Assembly: GCF_001038425.2 (NCBI RefSeq) | Contig: NZ_LDPV02000009.1 | Location: forward strand, 124,001 to 188,000 | Origin: Ornithinibacillus contaminans | GTDB taxonomy: Bacteria > Bacillota > Bacilli > Bacillales > Amphibacillaceae | Length of the DNA: 64,000 nucleotides | Direction of reading: 5' to 3' | Shown: positions 10,555-19,516 of the stretch, one piece after another | How positions within the stretch are numbered: the first letter of the stretch is position 1 | How the letters are laid out: each line of letters starts with the position of its first letter | Notes under the pieces: model-generated | What the model saw: only the letters and a program-made list of their open reading frames with translations | The model's database searches: none | What the model was told of the DNA's origin: nothing | Made by a program: the position numbers and the translations under genes

Positions 10555-11511
10555 TTAGAGTTCTTTATAATCGCCGATTTTCTTGTACTTTTCCCATCGC
10601 TGCTCCAGTAAATCATCAGTAGACAATTGGTTTAGTTCTTCTAATGATTTTGATAGTACGTTATCGATATTCTCAGCTTGTAGCGCGAGATCACGATGAG
10701 CACCACCTTTTGGTTCTGGAATAATTTCATCGATAATGCCAAGCGTACGCAGATCATAAGACGTGATTTTCATCGATTCTGCAGCCTGCTGGGCAAGGTT
10801 GGAATCCTTCCAAAGGATAGAGGCGGCGCCCTCAGGAGAAATTACTGAGTAAGTCGAATTCTCTAGCATGTGAATTCGGTCCCCTACGCCTAGTGCAAGT
10901 GCCCCACCACTTCCACCTTCTCCAATTACAATACAAATAATTGGAACCGTAAGCCCTGCCATCTCCATTAAATTTCGGGCGATTGCCTCACTTTGTCCAC
11001 GTTCTTCTGCTGCCTTACCAGGATAAGCACCCTTCGTATCAATAAAGCATATAATTGGTCGATTAAATTTCTCCGCCTGTTTCATATGACGAAGTGCTTT
11101 ACGATACCCTTCTGGATGTGGCATGCCGAAATTTCTCCGGATGTTTTCTTTTGTATCCTTCCCGCGCTGATGCCCAATTACCGTCACAGGGCTTTCTTTA
11201 TAATATGCGATACCCGAAACGATTGCTTCATCATCACCATAATAGCGGTCACCATGAAACTCCAGAAAATCCGTAAACAACGCTGCAATATAATCCAATG
11301 AGGTAGGTCGATCCTGATGTCTTGCCATTTGAACGCGTTGCCATGGTTTAAGATTTCCATAAATATCATCTTCAAGCACTGATAGACGCATTTCTAACGT
11401 TGCAATTTCATCGGTTAAGTCTAGTTCACTTTCATTCGTTATTTTCTTTAACTCTGCTATCTTTTCCTTTAGATTTACAATTGGTTTCTCAAAATCTAGT
11501 ACTTGCTTCAT
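10555..11511 (-). CDS. accA: Acetyl-CoA carboxylase carboxyltransferase alpha subunit
   Basis: Forms with AccD the carboxyltransferase that moves the carboxyl group from biotin to acetyl-CoA, making malonyl-CoA for fatty acid synthesis. It has 318 aa, close to B. subtilis AccA. The crotonase-like core contains [20 protein letters not shown] and [15 protein letters not shown]. The start ATG overlaps the accD stop by 4 nt (ATGA), so the two subunits are translationally coupled in stoichiometric amounts. Confidence 0.97.
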   Translation of the reverse strand: MKQVLDFEKPIVNLKEKIAELKKITNESELDLTDEIATLEMRLSVLEDDIYGNLKPWQRVQMARHQDRPTSLDYIAALFTDFLEFHGDRYYGDDEAIVSGIAYYKESPVTVIGHQRGKDTKENIRRNFGMPHPEGYRKALRHMKQAEKFNRPIICFIDTKGAYPGKAAEERGQSEAIARNLMEMAGLTVPIICIVIGEGGSGGALALGVGDRIHMLENSTYSVISPEGAASILWKDSNLAQQAAESMKITSYDLRTLGIIDEIIPEPKGGAHRDLALQAENIDNVLSKSLEELNQLSTDDLLEQRWEKYKKIGDYKEL

Positions 11512-12368
11512 TCCGGACTTCCACCCTTCTGATGCATCTTCAGTAGTGTTCCGAGAACATATGGTAAGTCATGTCGGTGTACAACTTGATCTAACTGTCC
11601 ATGCTTTAATAAGAACTCCGCAGTTTGGAAGTCTTCAGGAAGTTTTTCCCGAATGGTTTGCTCAATGATTCGTCTACCCGCAAAGCCAATTAATGCCCCA
11701 GGCTCGGCAAAATTATAATCACCGAGAGAAGCAAAGCTAGCCGATACACCACCTGTTGTAGGGTGAGTCATCACGGAAATCATTAATCCGCCTGCCTTGG
11801 AAAAACGGTTGATTGCAACAGAGGTTTTGGACATTTGCATTAGACTAATAACCCCTTCTTGCATACGTGCTCCACCAGAAGCGGTGAAAATGATAAATGG
11901 TAACGATTCTATTCTGGCATTTTCAATAGCTCTCGCAATCTTTTCTCCAACAACCGAACCCATACTTCCCATTCGGAAGCTAGCATCCATGACAGCGAAC
12001 GCGGTAGGTTGTCCAGCAATTGTTCCTTTACCAGTAATTATTCCCTCATTTAAGCCTGTTTTCACACGGTCTTTTTCTAGCTTTTCCTCATATCCAGGAA
12101 ATTGAAGTGGATTTGAGGATATCATATTCTGATCCCATTCTGTGAACGTATCTTCATCAAATAAGCTATTAATTCTCTCCCAAGCTGTTAGCTGATGGTG
12201 ATGGCCACAATTGGGACAAACATTCAAGTTATTGTTCATTTCTTTACGATAAAAGATTTTATAGCATTTATCACATTTTTTCATTAATCCTTCAGGAATA
12301 TCTACTTTCGATTGCTCACTAGGTATAGAAGCATATTTCTTCTTCTTATTAAAAAGATCTTTAATCAA
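11508..12368 (-). CDS. accD: Acetyl-CoA carboxylase carboxyltransferase beta subunit
   Basis: Partner of AccA, 286 aa from a TTG start at 12368. That start is chosen because AAAGGGGG lies 7 nt upstream and the protein then opens [16 protein letters not shown] like B. subtilis AccD; a longer frame to 12458 covers only leader sequence. A four-cysteine zinc ribbon is formed by C32, C35, C51 and C54. The core includes [11 protein letters not shown] and [12 protein letters not shown]. It precedes accA with a 4-nt overlap and has a possible FadR-type operator in its promoter. Confidence 0.95.
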   Translation of the reverse strand: MIKDLFNKKKKYASIPSEQSKVDIPEGLMKKCDKCYKIFYRKEMNNNLNVCPNCGHHHQLTAWERINSLFDEDTFTEWDQNMISSNPLQFPGYEEKLEKDRVKTGLNEGIITGKGTIAGQPTAFAVMDASFRMGSMGSVVGEKIARAIENARIESLPFIIFTASGGARMQEGVISLMQMSKTSVAINRFSKAGGLMISVMTHPTTGGVSASFASLGDYNFAEPGALIGFAGRRIIEQTIREKLPEDFQTAEFLLKHGQLDQVVHRHDLPYVLGTLLKMHQKGGSPE

Positions 12369-12459
12369 AATAAGTCCCCCTTTTCTTAAATCCAATCCCA
12401 ACAGAAAACAAGAAGGATTCAAGATTACGTCATCTTCACAATGTAGACTTGATTCCATT

Positions 12460-12482
12460 ACTATACAGCAAGTCTAACCAAA
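12460..12482 (-). promoter_or_regulatory. accD promoter with FadR-like operator
   Basis: On the minus strand TTGGTTAGACTTGCT (12468-12482) resembles the FadR-type pattern TGGTCNGACNTGTT and lies just upstream of a TATAGT -10 element (12460-12465). The gene for a FadR/GntR regulator ends 60 nt upstream. A similar but perfect palindrome precedes ytsJ. Start of transcription would fall near 12452, about 85 nt before accD. Confidence 0.5.
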
Positions 12483-12542
12483 AAAGCTGTCATTAATAGT
12501 CGAAGAAATATAAAAATATTAGTTTATTAAAAGAATAGATAA

Positions 12543-13172
12543 TTACAATGTTTCAATCATTTTTTCTTCGCTAAACAACTGTTCAATTGATGCGTAATGT
12601 TGGTTTTTATAAGCTAAAATCAACTTTTGATAAAATTCTCTTGAATAATGACCACCCACTTTATGTGCATAATCATTAATCAACCCCCATATGCGTGCAA
12701 ATAAGAGATTTTCAGTACACTCAAATATCGTACTGAAAAAAGCGAAATGCTGGTCCTTCATCGATACGGATGGAATCGTTAAATTTTGTTCTAGCTTTTC
12801 CAATTTCTTTGCATCGATATGTGCATAAGCAAGTTTAACAGCCTCTTTTTCTAGTAGCTTTTTCACGGTAAGTAATTCAAGTCTTGTTGTGTTTTCTTTT
12901 AAAACAAAAGAGGATAATAGTTCAACAGTTTGATATGGTCGATATTTGCTTAAAAAAGTTCCTTCACCATGTCTTGTTTCAATTAAACCTATTAATTCCA
13001 TTGCCCGTAATGCTTCACGTACAGATGATCTTCCTGCCGCTAGCTTTTCAGATAGCTCACGCTCAGATGGAAGCTTATCACCTGGTCTGAGATTCTCTAG
13101 CTCAATATAATTACGAATTTCTTGTAAAACACCTTGATATACCTTTTGCTTTGGTGACATGGTCACTGCCAT
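12543..13172 (-). CDS. FadR/GntR-family transcriptional regulator
   Basis: A 209-aa DNA-binding protein with an N-terminal GntR winged helix (about 25-80: LRPGDKLPSERELSEKLAAG then RSSVREALRAMELIGLI) and a short helical effector domain of the FCD type. It lies between ytsJ and accD in the same direction. B. subtilis does not have a regulator here, but other bacilli do. GntR/FadR proteins bind TGGTNNNACCA-type palindromes; such sites occur before ytsJ and accD, so control of malate-derived NADPH and malonyl-CoA supply is inferred. The effector is unknown. GGAG lies 7 nt before ATG. Confidence 0.85.
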   Translation of the reverse strand: MAVTMSPKQKVYQGVLQEIRNYIELENLRPGDKLPSERELSEKLAAGRSSVREALRAMELIGLIETRHGEGTFLSKYRPYQTVELLSSFVLKENTTRLELLTVKKLLEKEAVKLAYAHIDAKKLEKLEQNLTIPSVSMKDQHFAFFSTIFECTENLLFARIWGLINDYAHKVGGHYSREFYQKLILAYKNQHYASIEQLFSEEKMIETL

Positions 13173-13227
13173 GTTTCACTCCTTTATATACGCTATACCC
13201 GCTCACCCGGTACCCGTCTACATTCCG

Positions 13228-14460
13228 TTAAATTTTTGCTAATATTCTCGTCTTTTCCGCGACCTCTTCAGGGTCTACCTGTATACGAGCTACACCAGAT
13301 TCCATTGCCGCTTTGGCAACACTTGAAGCAACTAGTGGTGCCACTCGCGCATCAAATGGTCGGGGGATAACATAATCCTCATTTAATTCTTCATCTGTAA
13401 TTAACGATGCAATCGCTTCTGCCGCTGCAACCTTCATCTTCTCGTTGATTCGAGTTGCTCGCACATCCAATGCACCACGGAAGATACCAGGAAATGCTAA
13501 TACATTATTTACTTGGTTCGGAAAATCTGAACGACCTGTCCCTATTACCTTCGCGCCTGCCGCTTTAGCTTCTTGTGGCATGATTTCCGGATCTGGATTT
13601 GCCATTGCAAATATGATCGGATCGGAATTCATTTTTTTCACCATTTCCGCAGTTAATGCACCGCCTACAGAAACACCAATAAACACATCTGCCTCTTCAA
13701 GCATTTCTTCTAAGGAGCCCTCTTTTTTATCCAAGTTCGTAAACTTCGCAACCGTATCCTTCACTTGGTTCATCCCATAAGGACGTCCTTCAAAAATCGC
13801 ACCTCTTGAATCACACATCACCATATCACGGACACCAAAGTTATACAATAATTTAATAATGGCTATTCCAGCGGCACCTGCTCCATTGGCAACTACTTTA
13901 ATTTCAGAGAATGATTTTCCAACTAGCTTTAGTGCGTTAATTAATCCCGCAACGGTTACAATCGCAGTACCATGCTGATCATCGTGGAAGATTGGAATAT
14001 TCGTCTCTTTCTTTAAACGTTCTTCGATAATAAAGCAATTAGGAGCTGCAATATCTTCTAAATTCACCCCACCAAAAGTAGGCTCCATTAGCTTAACAGT
14101 ACGCACAATTTCCTCTACATCATGTGTATCTAAACAAATTGGAAAAGAATCGACACCTGCAAAGCTTTTAAATAATACTGCCTTCCCTTCCATTACTGGA
14201 AGAGCAGCTTCTGGTCCAATATTCCCAAGACCTAAAACAGCAGAACCGTCACTAACAACTGCAACCATATTTCCCTTCATCGTATAATCATAAACAAGCT
14301 CCTTACGATCATGGATTTCCTTACATGGCTCTGCAACACCAGGTGAATATGCAAGACTTAAATCTTTTGCGTTTCGTACTGGAACCTTTGCAACAGTCTC
14401 TAGCTTCCCTTTATTTACTTTGTGCATATGCAACGCTTCATCTCTTAAATTCACTTTCAT
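13228..14460 (-). CDS. ytsJ: NADP-dependent malic enzyme
   Basis: Oxidative decarboxylation of malate to pyruvate with NADPH formation. It has 410 aa, the same as B. subtilis YtsJ, and opens MKVNLRDEALHMHKVNKGK as that family does. The catalytic segment with VRNAKDLSLAYSPGVAEPC, the metal-binding VNLEDIAAPNCF and HDDQHGTAIV, and the dinucleotide loop GAGAAGIAI are all visible. It is the first gene of a likely ytsJ-fadR-accD-accA unit and has a promoter with a perfect palindromic operator just upstream. Confidence 0.94.
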   Translation of the reverse strand: MKVNLRDEALHMHKVNKGKLETVAKVPVRNAKDLSLAYSPGVAEPCKEIHDRKELVYDYTMKGNMVAVVSDGSAVLGLGNIGPEAALPVMEGKAVLFKSFAGVDSFPICLDTHDVEEIVRTVKLMEPTFGGVNLEDIAAPNCFIIEERLKKETNIPIFHDDQHGTAIVTVAGLINALKLVGKSFSEIKVVANGAGAAGIAIIKLLYNFGVRDMVMCDSRGAIFEGRPYGMNQVKDTVAKFTNLDKKEGSLEEMLEEADVFIGVSVGGALTAEMVKKMNSDPIIFAMANPDPEIMPQEAKAAGAKVIGTGRSDFPNQVNNVLAFPGIFRGALDVRATRINEKMKVAAAEAIASLITDEELNEDYVIPRPFDARVAPLVASSVAKAAMESGVARIQVDPEEVAEKTRILAKI

Positions 14461-14488
14461 TTCGCTCCTTTTTGCAGCTCGTGATCTG

Positions 14489-14503
14489 AGTGGTCAGACC
14501 ACT
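14489..14503. promoter_or_regulatory. Palindromic FadR-like operator
   Basis: AGTGGTCAGACCACT is a perfect 15-bp palindrome with the TGGTCNGACCA core typical of FadR-family operators. It lies right after the predicted transcription start of ytsJ, a position where a bound repressor would block initiation or early elongation. The best candidate protein is the GntR/FadR regulator encoded next to ytsJ. Confidence 0.7.
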
Positions 14504-14513
14504 TAACTACTCC

Positions 14514-14541
14514 ATTATAACAAATTGACTTATACTGTAAA
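14514..14541 (-). promoter_or_regulatory. ytsJ promoter
   Basis: Minus-strand TTTACA (14536-14541) and TATAAT (14514-14519) with a 16-nt spacer form a good sigma-A promoter, placing the start near 14507. Confidence 0.7.
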
Positions 14542-14554
14542 GTTTCGTTTTGCT

Positions 14555-17500
14555 TTATTGGTTGTTGTAAACTACATTTGATTTTCCAAAATATTGACGT
14601 AAAGCATCCAAGCTTTCCTTATTTACCGCAACAAAATATTCCTTTGCTAGCTGATAGGTTCGCTTTTGCTCTTCGTGGTAAACAATTACTGGGGTCGTCC
14701 CAGGACTTTTTCTGGCAATAGACAGAATTACTTCTAATGCTTCTTTACTTGTCTGCTCAGTAGACCTAATAAATAGTCTCGCATTCGTCTGCGGCTGAAG
14801 CTTATTTTCGTCAAATGGTTCAATTGCTGACAATAACCACTGTAGTTTTCCATTTCTTCTTTCAATTTTACCTGAGATCATCACAAATGTTTCTTCCACA
14901 AAAAGCCTTTTTTCATTTCGATATAGCTCAGGGAATACAACCGCATCCATATCCCCCGTCTCATCACTTACTGTAACAAACGCCATAGGCTCTCCACGTT
15001 TCGTGCGTATCGTCTTAATCGCTTGGATAATTACTGCACTTTTAGTATGTTTCTTTCCTTCGACATAGGAAGCTTGATTTAATGCAATATAACCACTTGC
15101 ACGTAAATCATCTCGATATTCCATTAATGGATGACTAGAGATATACATCCCTAAAAGTTCCTTTTCCTCAGCGAGCTTCCTGATCTGACTAAAATCTTCA
15201 ATCTCTACATAGGCAGGAGCTAAATCGAGTTGATCATGAAATAGCGTTGGTTGATCCGAGAACTCCCGAAACAGTTCTCCTTGCTCCATCGCTTGATCAA
15301 TTGACGCTAATAAACTAGCTCTATTATCATATGATTCATCAAATGCACCAACAAGTATTAACGATTCAATGGTTGCACGATTGACAAGCTTAGGTGATAC
15401 ACGCAAACAAAAGTCAAATAGGTTTTTAAACGGACCTTGTTTTCTTGCCTGTAAAATCTCTTGAACAGCTTGCTTTCCAATCCCTTTAATAGACTGGAGT
15501 CCGATACGAATACAGCCTTTTTCAACAGAAAATTTTCCAAAACTTTTATTGATTGAAGGTTGTCCAATTGGAATATTTAGTTCCTTTATTTCCTTGATAT
15601 ACACGTGTAGCTTATCGTGCTGATTCCCAATAGAACTTAGTAATTCTGCATAAAAGTGCATTGGAAATTGAGCCTTTAAATAAGCTAACTGATAGGATAT
15701 TTTACTATATGCCACCGCATGACTCTTAGGAAAACCGTAATTGGAGAACTTAACGATCCAAGCAAATATTTCTTCACCCACTGTTTGGTCATAGCCGTTT
15801 TTCATGCAGCCACGAATAAACGCTTCTTTCTGTTCATCCATAATTGCTTGGTTCTTCTTACTTACCGCTCGGCGCAATACATCCGCTTGTCCCAATGAAT
15901 ATCCTGCAATTCGATTAGCAATTTGCATAATTTGTTCTTGGTAAATCAACACTCCATACGTGTTTTCTAAAATTGGTTGTAAATCTTTATGCGGATAAGT
16001 TACTGATTTTTTTCCATGCTTTCGATCAATATATGTTGGGATGAATTCCATTGGACCAGGACGATAGAGTGCATTTACGGCTACGATATCGGCAAAACTA
16101 GTAGGCTTCAACCGTTGTAAGACTTGTTTCATTCCATCTGACTCAAGCTGAAAAATACCATTCGTCTTCCCTTTTTTTAATAAATCAAAGGTTTTTAGAT
16201 CCTGTTCTGGTATATCATGTAGTGCTAAATCTTTACCATCTTTAAAGCGAATCGATTGTAAAATCCGCTCCATTAGCGTTAAATTTCGCAAACCTAAAAA
16301 GTCAATCTTCAATAATCCAATGGATTCTAAATCAGTCATCGAATACTGGGTTAATTGGGTTTCGGTCGCTCCGATGGTAACTGGAACATGTTCAACTAAC
16401 GGTTCTTCACTGATGACTACTCCAGCAGCATGTGTTGACGTATGTCTCGGAATCCCCTCTAACACATTAGCCACTTGGAACAATATCTTCAGACTCTCGG
16501 ATTGCTGAACATAGTTTGCTAGTTCCTGCGACTTTTCAAGAATACTCGCTAAGCTAGATGAATGTTGAGTCGGTATTTGCTTCAAAATAAAATAAATATC
16601 CTGTTTATCTATTGCCAATGTTTTCCCTAGCTCACGAATAATGGAGCGAGCTGCAAAAGTTCCAAAAGTAATAATTTGAGCAACATGTTCTCTCCCATAC
16701 TTCTCACGTACATAGGCAATAACCTCATCTCTACGTTGATCTGAAAAATCAATATCGATATCAGGCATTGTTATTCGTTCAGGATTCAGGAACCGTTCGA
16801 ATACTAAATCATGTTTAATCGGATCAACATCCGTTATTCCTAGTGTATAAGCAACTAAAGACCCTGCAGATGATCCCCTTCCAGGCCCAACCATAATTGC
16901 ATGTTCTTTTGCATATTTAATAAAATCCCAAACGATAAGGAAATAGTCACTAAAATTCATCGATTTAATGATTGATAGCTCATGCTCAAGCCTTGTTTTA
17001 ATCTCATCGGTAACTTCTGGATATTTTGTTGCGACATTCTCCCAACAAATCTTCTCCAAATATAAATCAGCAGTAGTATGTTCAGGCAATGGATATGACG
17101 GTATCATTCTTGCGCCAAAATCCATGGTCACAGTACATTTTTCGTTGATTGTTTTAGTCGCTAACAAAACCTCTGGCCAATCGGAGAGTGATTGAGACAT
17201 CTCCGCTTCTGAGCGAATATGATGCTGCTTTTTGGTTGGAGATTGCGTATGTACATTCCAATTTTTACCTTGCTTCATCGCTTGTAAACAATCAAATGCT
17301 ACCGCATCTTCTTCCTCGAGATAACGTACATCATTTACAGCAACAACATTCGTTTTATACGATTCATGATATGCACGTACACCGTTTATTATGAAATTGT
17401 CCTGTTCCGTACCATGGTTCTTCACACCTAAATAAAAATCTTCAAAGGCAAACAAAGCTCGCCACGATTCTAAATAGCTGTCTAGACCTTCATGTGATGT

Positions 17501-17908
17501 ATTCAGCACTAGCTTGGTGAGGTTCGTAGAATAAACCGGCAAAATGCCAACTAAATGCTCGGTATAGTGAGCAAGTTCATCCAAGGCAATACCATCTTCC
17601 TCACTCATTTGGATGGTAGTGCTTAACTTGACAAGGTTCTTATAACCAGTGTTATTTTTTGCTAGTAGAATAAGGCTTTCCGGTTCACCATCGGACTGTA
17701 ATACCGTTGTAGTCATTCCTATAATTGGCTTTATTCCATTTTGTAAACATGTCTTGTAGAACGGAATAACCCCATATAACACATTCTCATCCGTTATGCT
17801 AAGCGCATCAAACTTTAATTGCCTTGCTTTATTCACTAATTTGTCTATGGTAATGGTGCTATTAAAAAAACTATAGCCTGTTTTAATTTGTAAATGCGTA
17901 AATGACAT
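14555..17908 (-). CDS. dnaE: DNA polymerase III alpha subunit DnaE
   Basis: Replicative polymerase of the DnaE type, 1117 aa (B. subtilis DnaE has 1115). It extends primers before hand-off to PolC. An N-terminal PHP domain (about 1-210) is followed by the polymerase core with catalytic acidic residues in MPDIDIDFSDQRRDEV, a helix-hairpin-helix region near 770-830, and a C-terminal OB fold (near 980-1060). There is no proofreading exonuclease insert, as expected for DnaE. It is upstream of ytsJ, as in B. subtilis, and divergent from ytrH. Confidence 0.97.
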   Translation of the reverse strand: MSFTHLQIKTGYSFFNSTITIDKLVNKARQLKFDALSITDENVLYGVIPFYKTCLQNGIKPIIGMTTTVLQSDGEPESLILLAKNNTGYKNLVKLSTTIQMSEEDGIALDELAHYTEHLVGILPVYSTNLTKLVLNTSHEGLDSYLESWRALFAFEDFYLGVKNHGTEQDNFIINGVRAYHESYKTNVVAVNDVRYLEEEDAVAFDCLQAMKQGKNWNVHTQSPTKKQHHIRSEAEMSQSLSDWPEVLLATKTINEKCTVTMDFGARMIPSYPLPEHTTADLYLEKICWENVATKYPEVTDEIKTRLEHELSIIKSMNFSDYFLIVWDFIKYAKEHAIMVGPGRGSSAGSLVAYTLGITDVDPIKHDLVFERFLNPERITMPDIDIDFSDQRRDEVIAYVREKYGREHVAQIITFGTFAARSIIRELGKTLAIDKQDIYFILKQIPTQHSSSLASILEKSQELANYVQQSESLKILFQVANVLEGIPRHTSTHAAGVVISEEPLVEHVPVTIGATETQLTQYSMTDLESIGLLKIDFLGLRNLTLMERILQSIRFKDGKDLALHDIPEQDLKTFDLLKKGKTNGIFQLESDGMKQVLQRLKPTSFADIVAVNALYRPGPMEFIPTYIDRKHGKKSVTYPHKDLQPILENTYGVLIYQEQIMQIANRIAGYSLGQADVLRRAVSKKNQAIMDEQKEAFIRGCMKNGYDQTVGEEIFAWIVKFSNYGFPKSHAVAYSKISYQLAYLKAQFPMHFYAELLSSIGNQHDKLHVYIKEIKELNIPIGQPSINKSFGKFSVEKGCIRIGLQSIKGIGKQAVQEILQARKQGPFKNLFDFCLRVSPKLVNRATIESLILVGAFDESYDNRASLLASIDQAMEQGELFREFSDQPTLFHDQLDLAPAYVEIEDFSQIRKLAEEKELLGMYISSHPLMEYRDDLRASGYIALNQASYVEGKKHTKSAVIIQAIKTIRTKRGEPMAFVTVSDETGDMDAVVFPELYRNEKRLFVEETFVMISGKIERRNGKLQWLLSAIEPFDENKLQPQTNARLFIRSTEQTSKEALEVILSIARKSPGTTPVIVYHEEQKRTYQLAKEYFVAVNKESLDALRQYFGKSNVVYNNQ

Positions 17909-18039
17909 CCTATCCCGCCTCTACTTTCTCTTATTCTATTATAGCCAAAATTAATGCCATCTGTATATCTACAAACATAACTCGTCCAATTTCATCATAC
18001 AATGAAAGGAAAACGACTATCTGCTAAGGAGCATCCACT

Positions 18040-18372
18040 ATGGAAGAAAGATTTTTCGCACAATTTATCCATTGCTTTTTCATCGCTTTCGGGGTCATTC
18101 TTGGGGGAACACTTATCGGAAGCGTTGGCGCGTTTGCTACTGGTGATGCACCGTTTACCGAAATGGCCAGACTTGCTAGAAAACTGGGTATCTGGGGTAT
18201 TGTAGCTGCGATTGGTGGAACCTTTGATGCCATCGAAAATTTACAAAAGGGGTTAATAGACGGTTCTTCTATTGATCTTTTAAAGCAAGGATTACTAATC
18301 CTTTCCGCCATGGGAGGAGCCAAAATGGCGATGGTGATTATCGGATGGCTAATCCAGGAGGATGTAACCTAA
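18040..18372 (+). CDS. ytrH: YtrH family sporulation membrane protein
   Basis: A 110-aa hydrophobic protein with about three membrane segments, matching YtrH (MEERFFAQFIHCFFIAFGV and a glycine-rich middle, GGTFDAIENLQKGL). In B. subtilis ytrH and ytrI are mother-cell genes needed for normal spore formation. Its stop overlaps the ytrI start by one base, so the two are translationally coupled. GGAG precedes the ATG. Confidence 0.9.
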   Translation: MEERFFAQFIHCFFIAFGVILGGTLIGSVGAFATGDAPFTEMARLARKLGIWGIVAAIGGTFDAIENLQKGLIDGSSIDLLKQGLLILSAMGGAKMAMVIIGWLIQEDVT

Positions 18373-18875
18373 TGCATGTACCACCTTATCATAGAAGACC
18401 AGGCTGGCAGCGGTTTTTCGTAGGTGTATTATTCGGAGCACTACTTGCCTATTGGATTGTTATCTTTATGTATGGAACGATGTATGAACGGTTACTTGCC
18501 GAAAATAGTAGTATCCAGAAAGAACTCCATGACGCGCAGCTTAAAATTGAAGCATTAGAAAAAGATAAAGAAGATCTAAACGAAAAAAACAAGCAATCCA
18601 TAACGGTTGAAGAAATTGACTTAGAAATTCTAAATGCGGATGATTTAAAGATTGATAAACTATTACAGAACCAGTTAGAGGAATTAATTAAAGAAGAAAT
18701 TAAAGAGATATTAGGGAGCAACGTCGACACAATCGCCGAGAACGACGTTTTATTGTTATCCTCCATTGAGAATAAAACATTTCGAGTGGACGATTTCACC
18801 TATAGCTTTGAAATAAAACGATTAATCATCTCTAAGACTGTCAAAATTGTAACCGAAGCAAAAATTTCTGATTAA
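18372..18875 (+). CDS. ytrI: YtrI family sporulation protein
   Basis: A 167-aa single-pass membrane protein. The start at 18372 (MHVPPYHRRPGWQRFF) is preferred because GGAGG lies 10 nt upstream and B. subtilis YtrI begins similarly. One membrane helix (about 18-40) is followed by a predicted coiled coil (about 45-85, heptads rich in Glu and Lys) and a small C-terminal domain outside the membrane. It is coupled to ytrH and followed by a strong terminator. Probably acts with YtrH at the forespore membranes. Confidence 0.88.
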   Translation: MHVPPYHRRPGWQRFFVGVLFGALLAYWIVIFMYGTMYERLLAENSSIQKELHDAQLKIEALEKDKEDLNEKNKQSITVEEIDLEILNADDLKIDKLLQNQLEELIKEEIKEILGSNVDTIAENDVLLLSSIENKTFRVDDFTYSFEIKRLIISKTVKIVTEAKISD

Positions 18876-18890
18876 CTAACAGACACTATC

Positions 18891-18935
18891 CCCTTACCCT
18901 TAGCATAAGTTTAAGGGTAAGGGCTTTTTTTCTTT
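18891..18935 (+). terminator. Terminator after ytrI
   Basis: A perfect 12-bp stem (CCCTTACCCTTA with TAAGGGTAAGGG), a 9-nt loop and a run of Ts. Confidence 0.93.
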
Positions 18936-19116
18936 TCCTTAATTGTGTGAACGTTTCATGAAACAACACGCCAACCAATAGGAATTTTAGTTACTTTCCA
19001 GTAAAATAAAGCTAGAGATAAATCGCTACTCCATGCAAAACAGAAAAGCTCATAAACGAACTGCAACACATAATGTTAAATTTTATTCCCATCTTTTAAG
19101 AAAGGGGAGGATTCAC

Positions 19117-19317
19117 ATGTTAATCATGAATGAAAGACGAATTCGTGACCGTAAGCTTGAACAATTGAGAAATGGTCGTACTGCCTATGCAGAATCGAAA
19201 GAACTGATCCGCTTAATTAAGAGGGACATTGAAAAATTCGGGCTAGAGGTTTATTACGACGAAACACCAGCAGGATGTTGGTTTATACCCGTAATAAAGA
19301 AGAGTAAAAGCAGTTAA
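19117..19317 (+). CDS. Small conserved-looking hypothetical protein
   Basis: A 66-aa basic protein starting at an ATG with GGGGAGG 6 nt upstream; a longer frame from 19033 has no ribosome site. The N-terminal half is helical and charged (MNERRIRDRKLEQLRNG), the rest mixes helix and strand (FGLEVYYDETPAGCWFIPV). I do not recognise a named family. Its strong ribosome site and position among core genes support a real gene. It is monocistronic and ends just before a repeat copy. Confidence 0.7.
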   Translation: MLIMNERRIRDRKLEQLRNGRTAYAESKELIRLIKRDIEKFGLEVYYDETPAGCWFIPVIKKSKSS

Positions 19318-19498
19318 ACTAAGCCTGGGACAAAAAGTGATGATGGTAAGTTACAGTCCGACTGTTGGTGCACAACACTCGCTTAGGCAGTAGTAGATCG
19401 ATGCAGAAAAAGAGATTGTCTTTTTCAAAGAGTCTATTACGCTACATGACTGCAAGGTCCATCTATTTACCTACTCACTTTCCGTATGTCCCAGCTAC
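19318..19498. repeat. Dispersed intergenic repeat, copy D
   Basis: About 180 nt whose ends are inverted (CCTGGGACAAAAAGTGA against TCACTTTCCGTATGTCCCAG). Read on the minus strand, its interior shares TGTG-AC-AA-AGTCG and CTTACCA with the copy at 46013-46126. It lies between convergent genes and may also act as a bidirectional terminator. Confidence 0.6.
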
Positions 19499-19516
19499 AA
19501 ATTTTAGTATGTTTGG

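Noticed and set aside
10332-10616. A 94-codon frame on the minus strand
   Set aside because: It runs from inside the accA coding end through a repeat copy and a terminator, has no ribosome site and no recognisable composition.
12369-12458. Longer N-terminus for AccD
   Set aside because: The extension is not found in AccD, lacks a ribosome site and contains the leader; the TTG at 12368 has a strong site.
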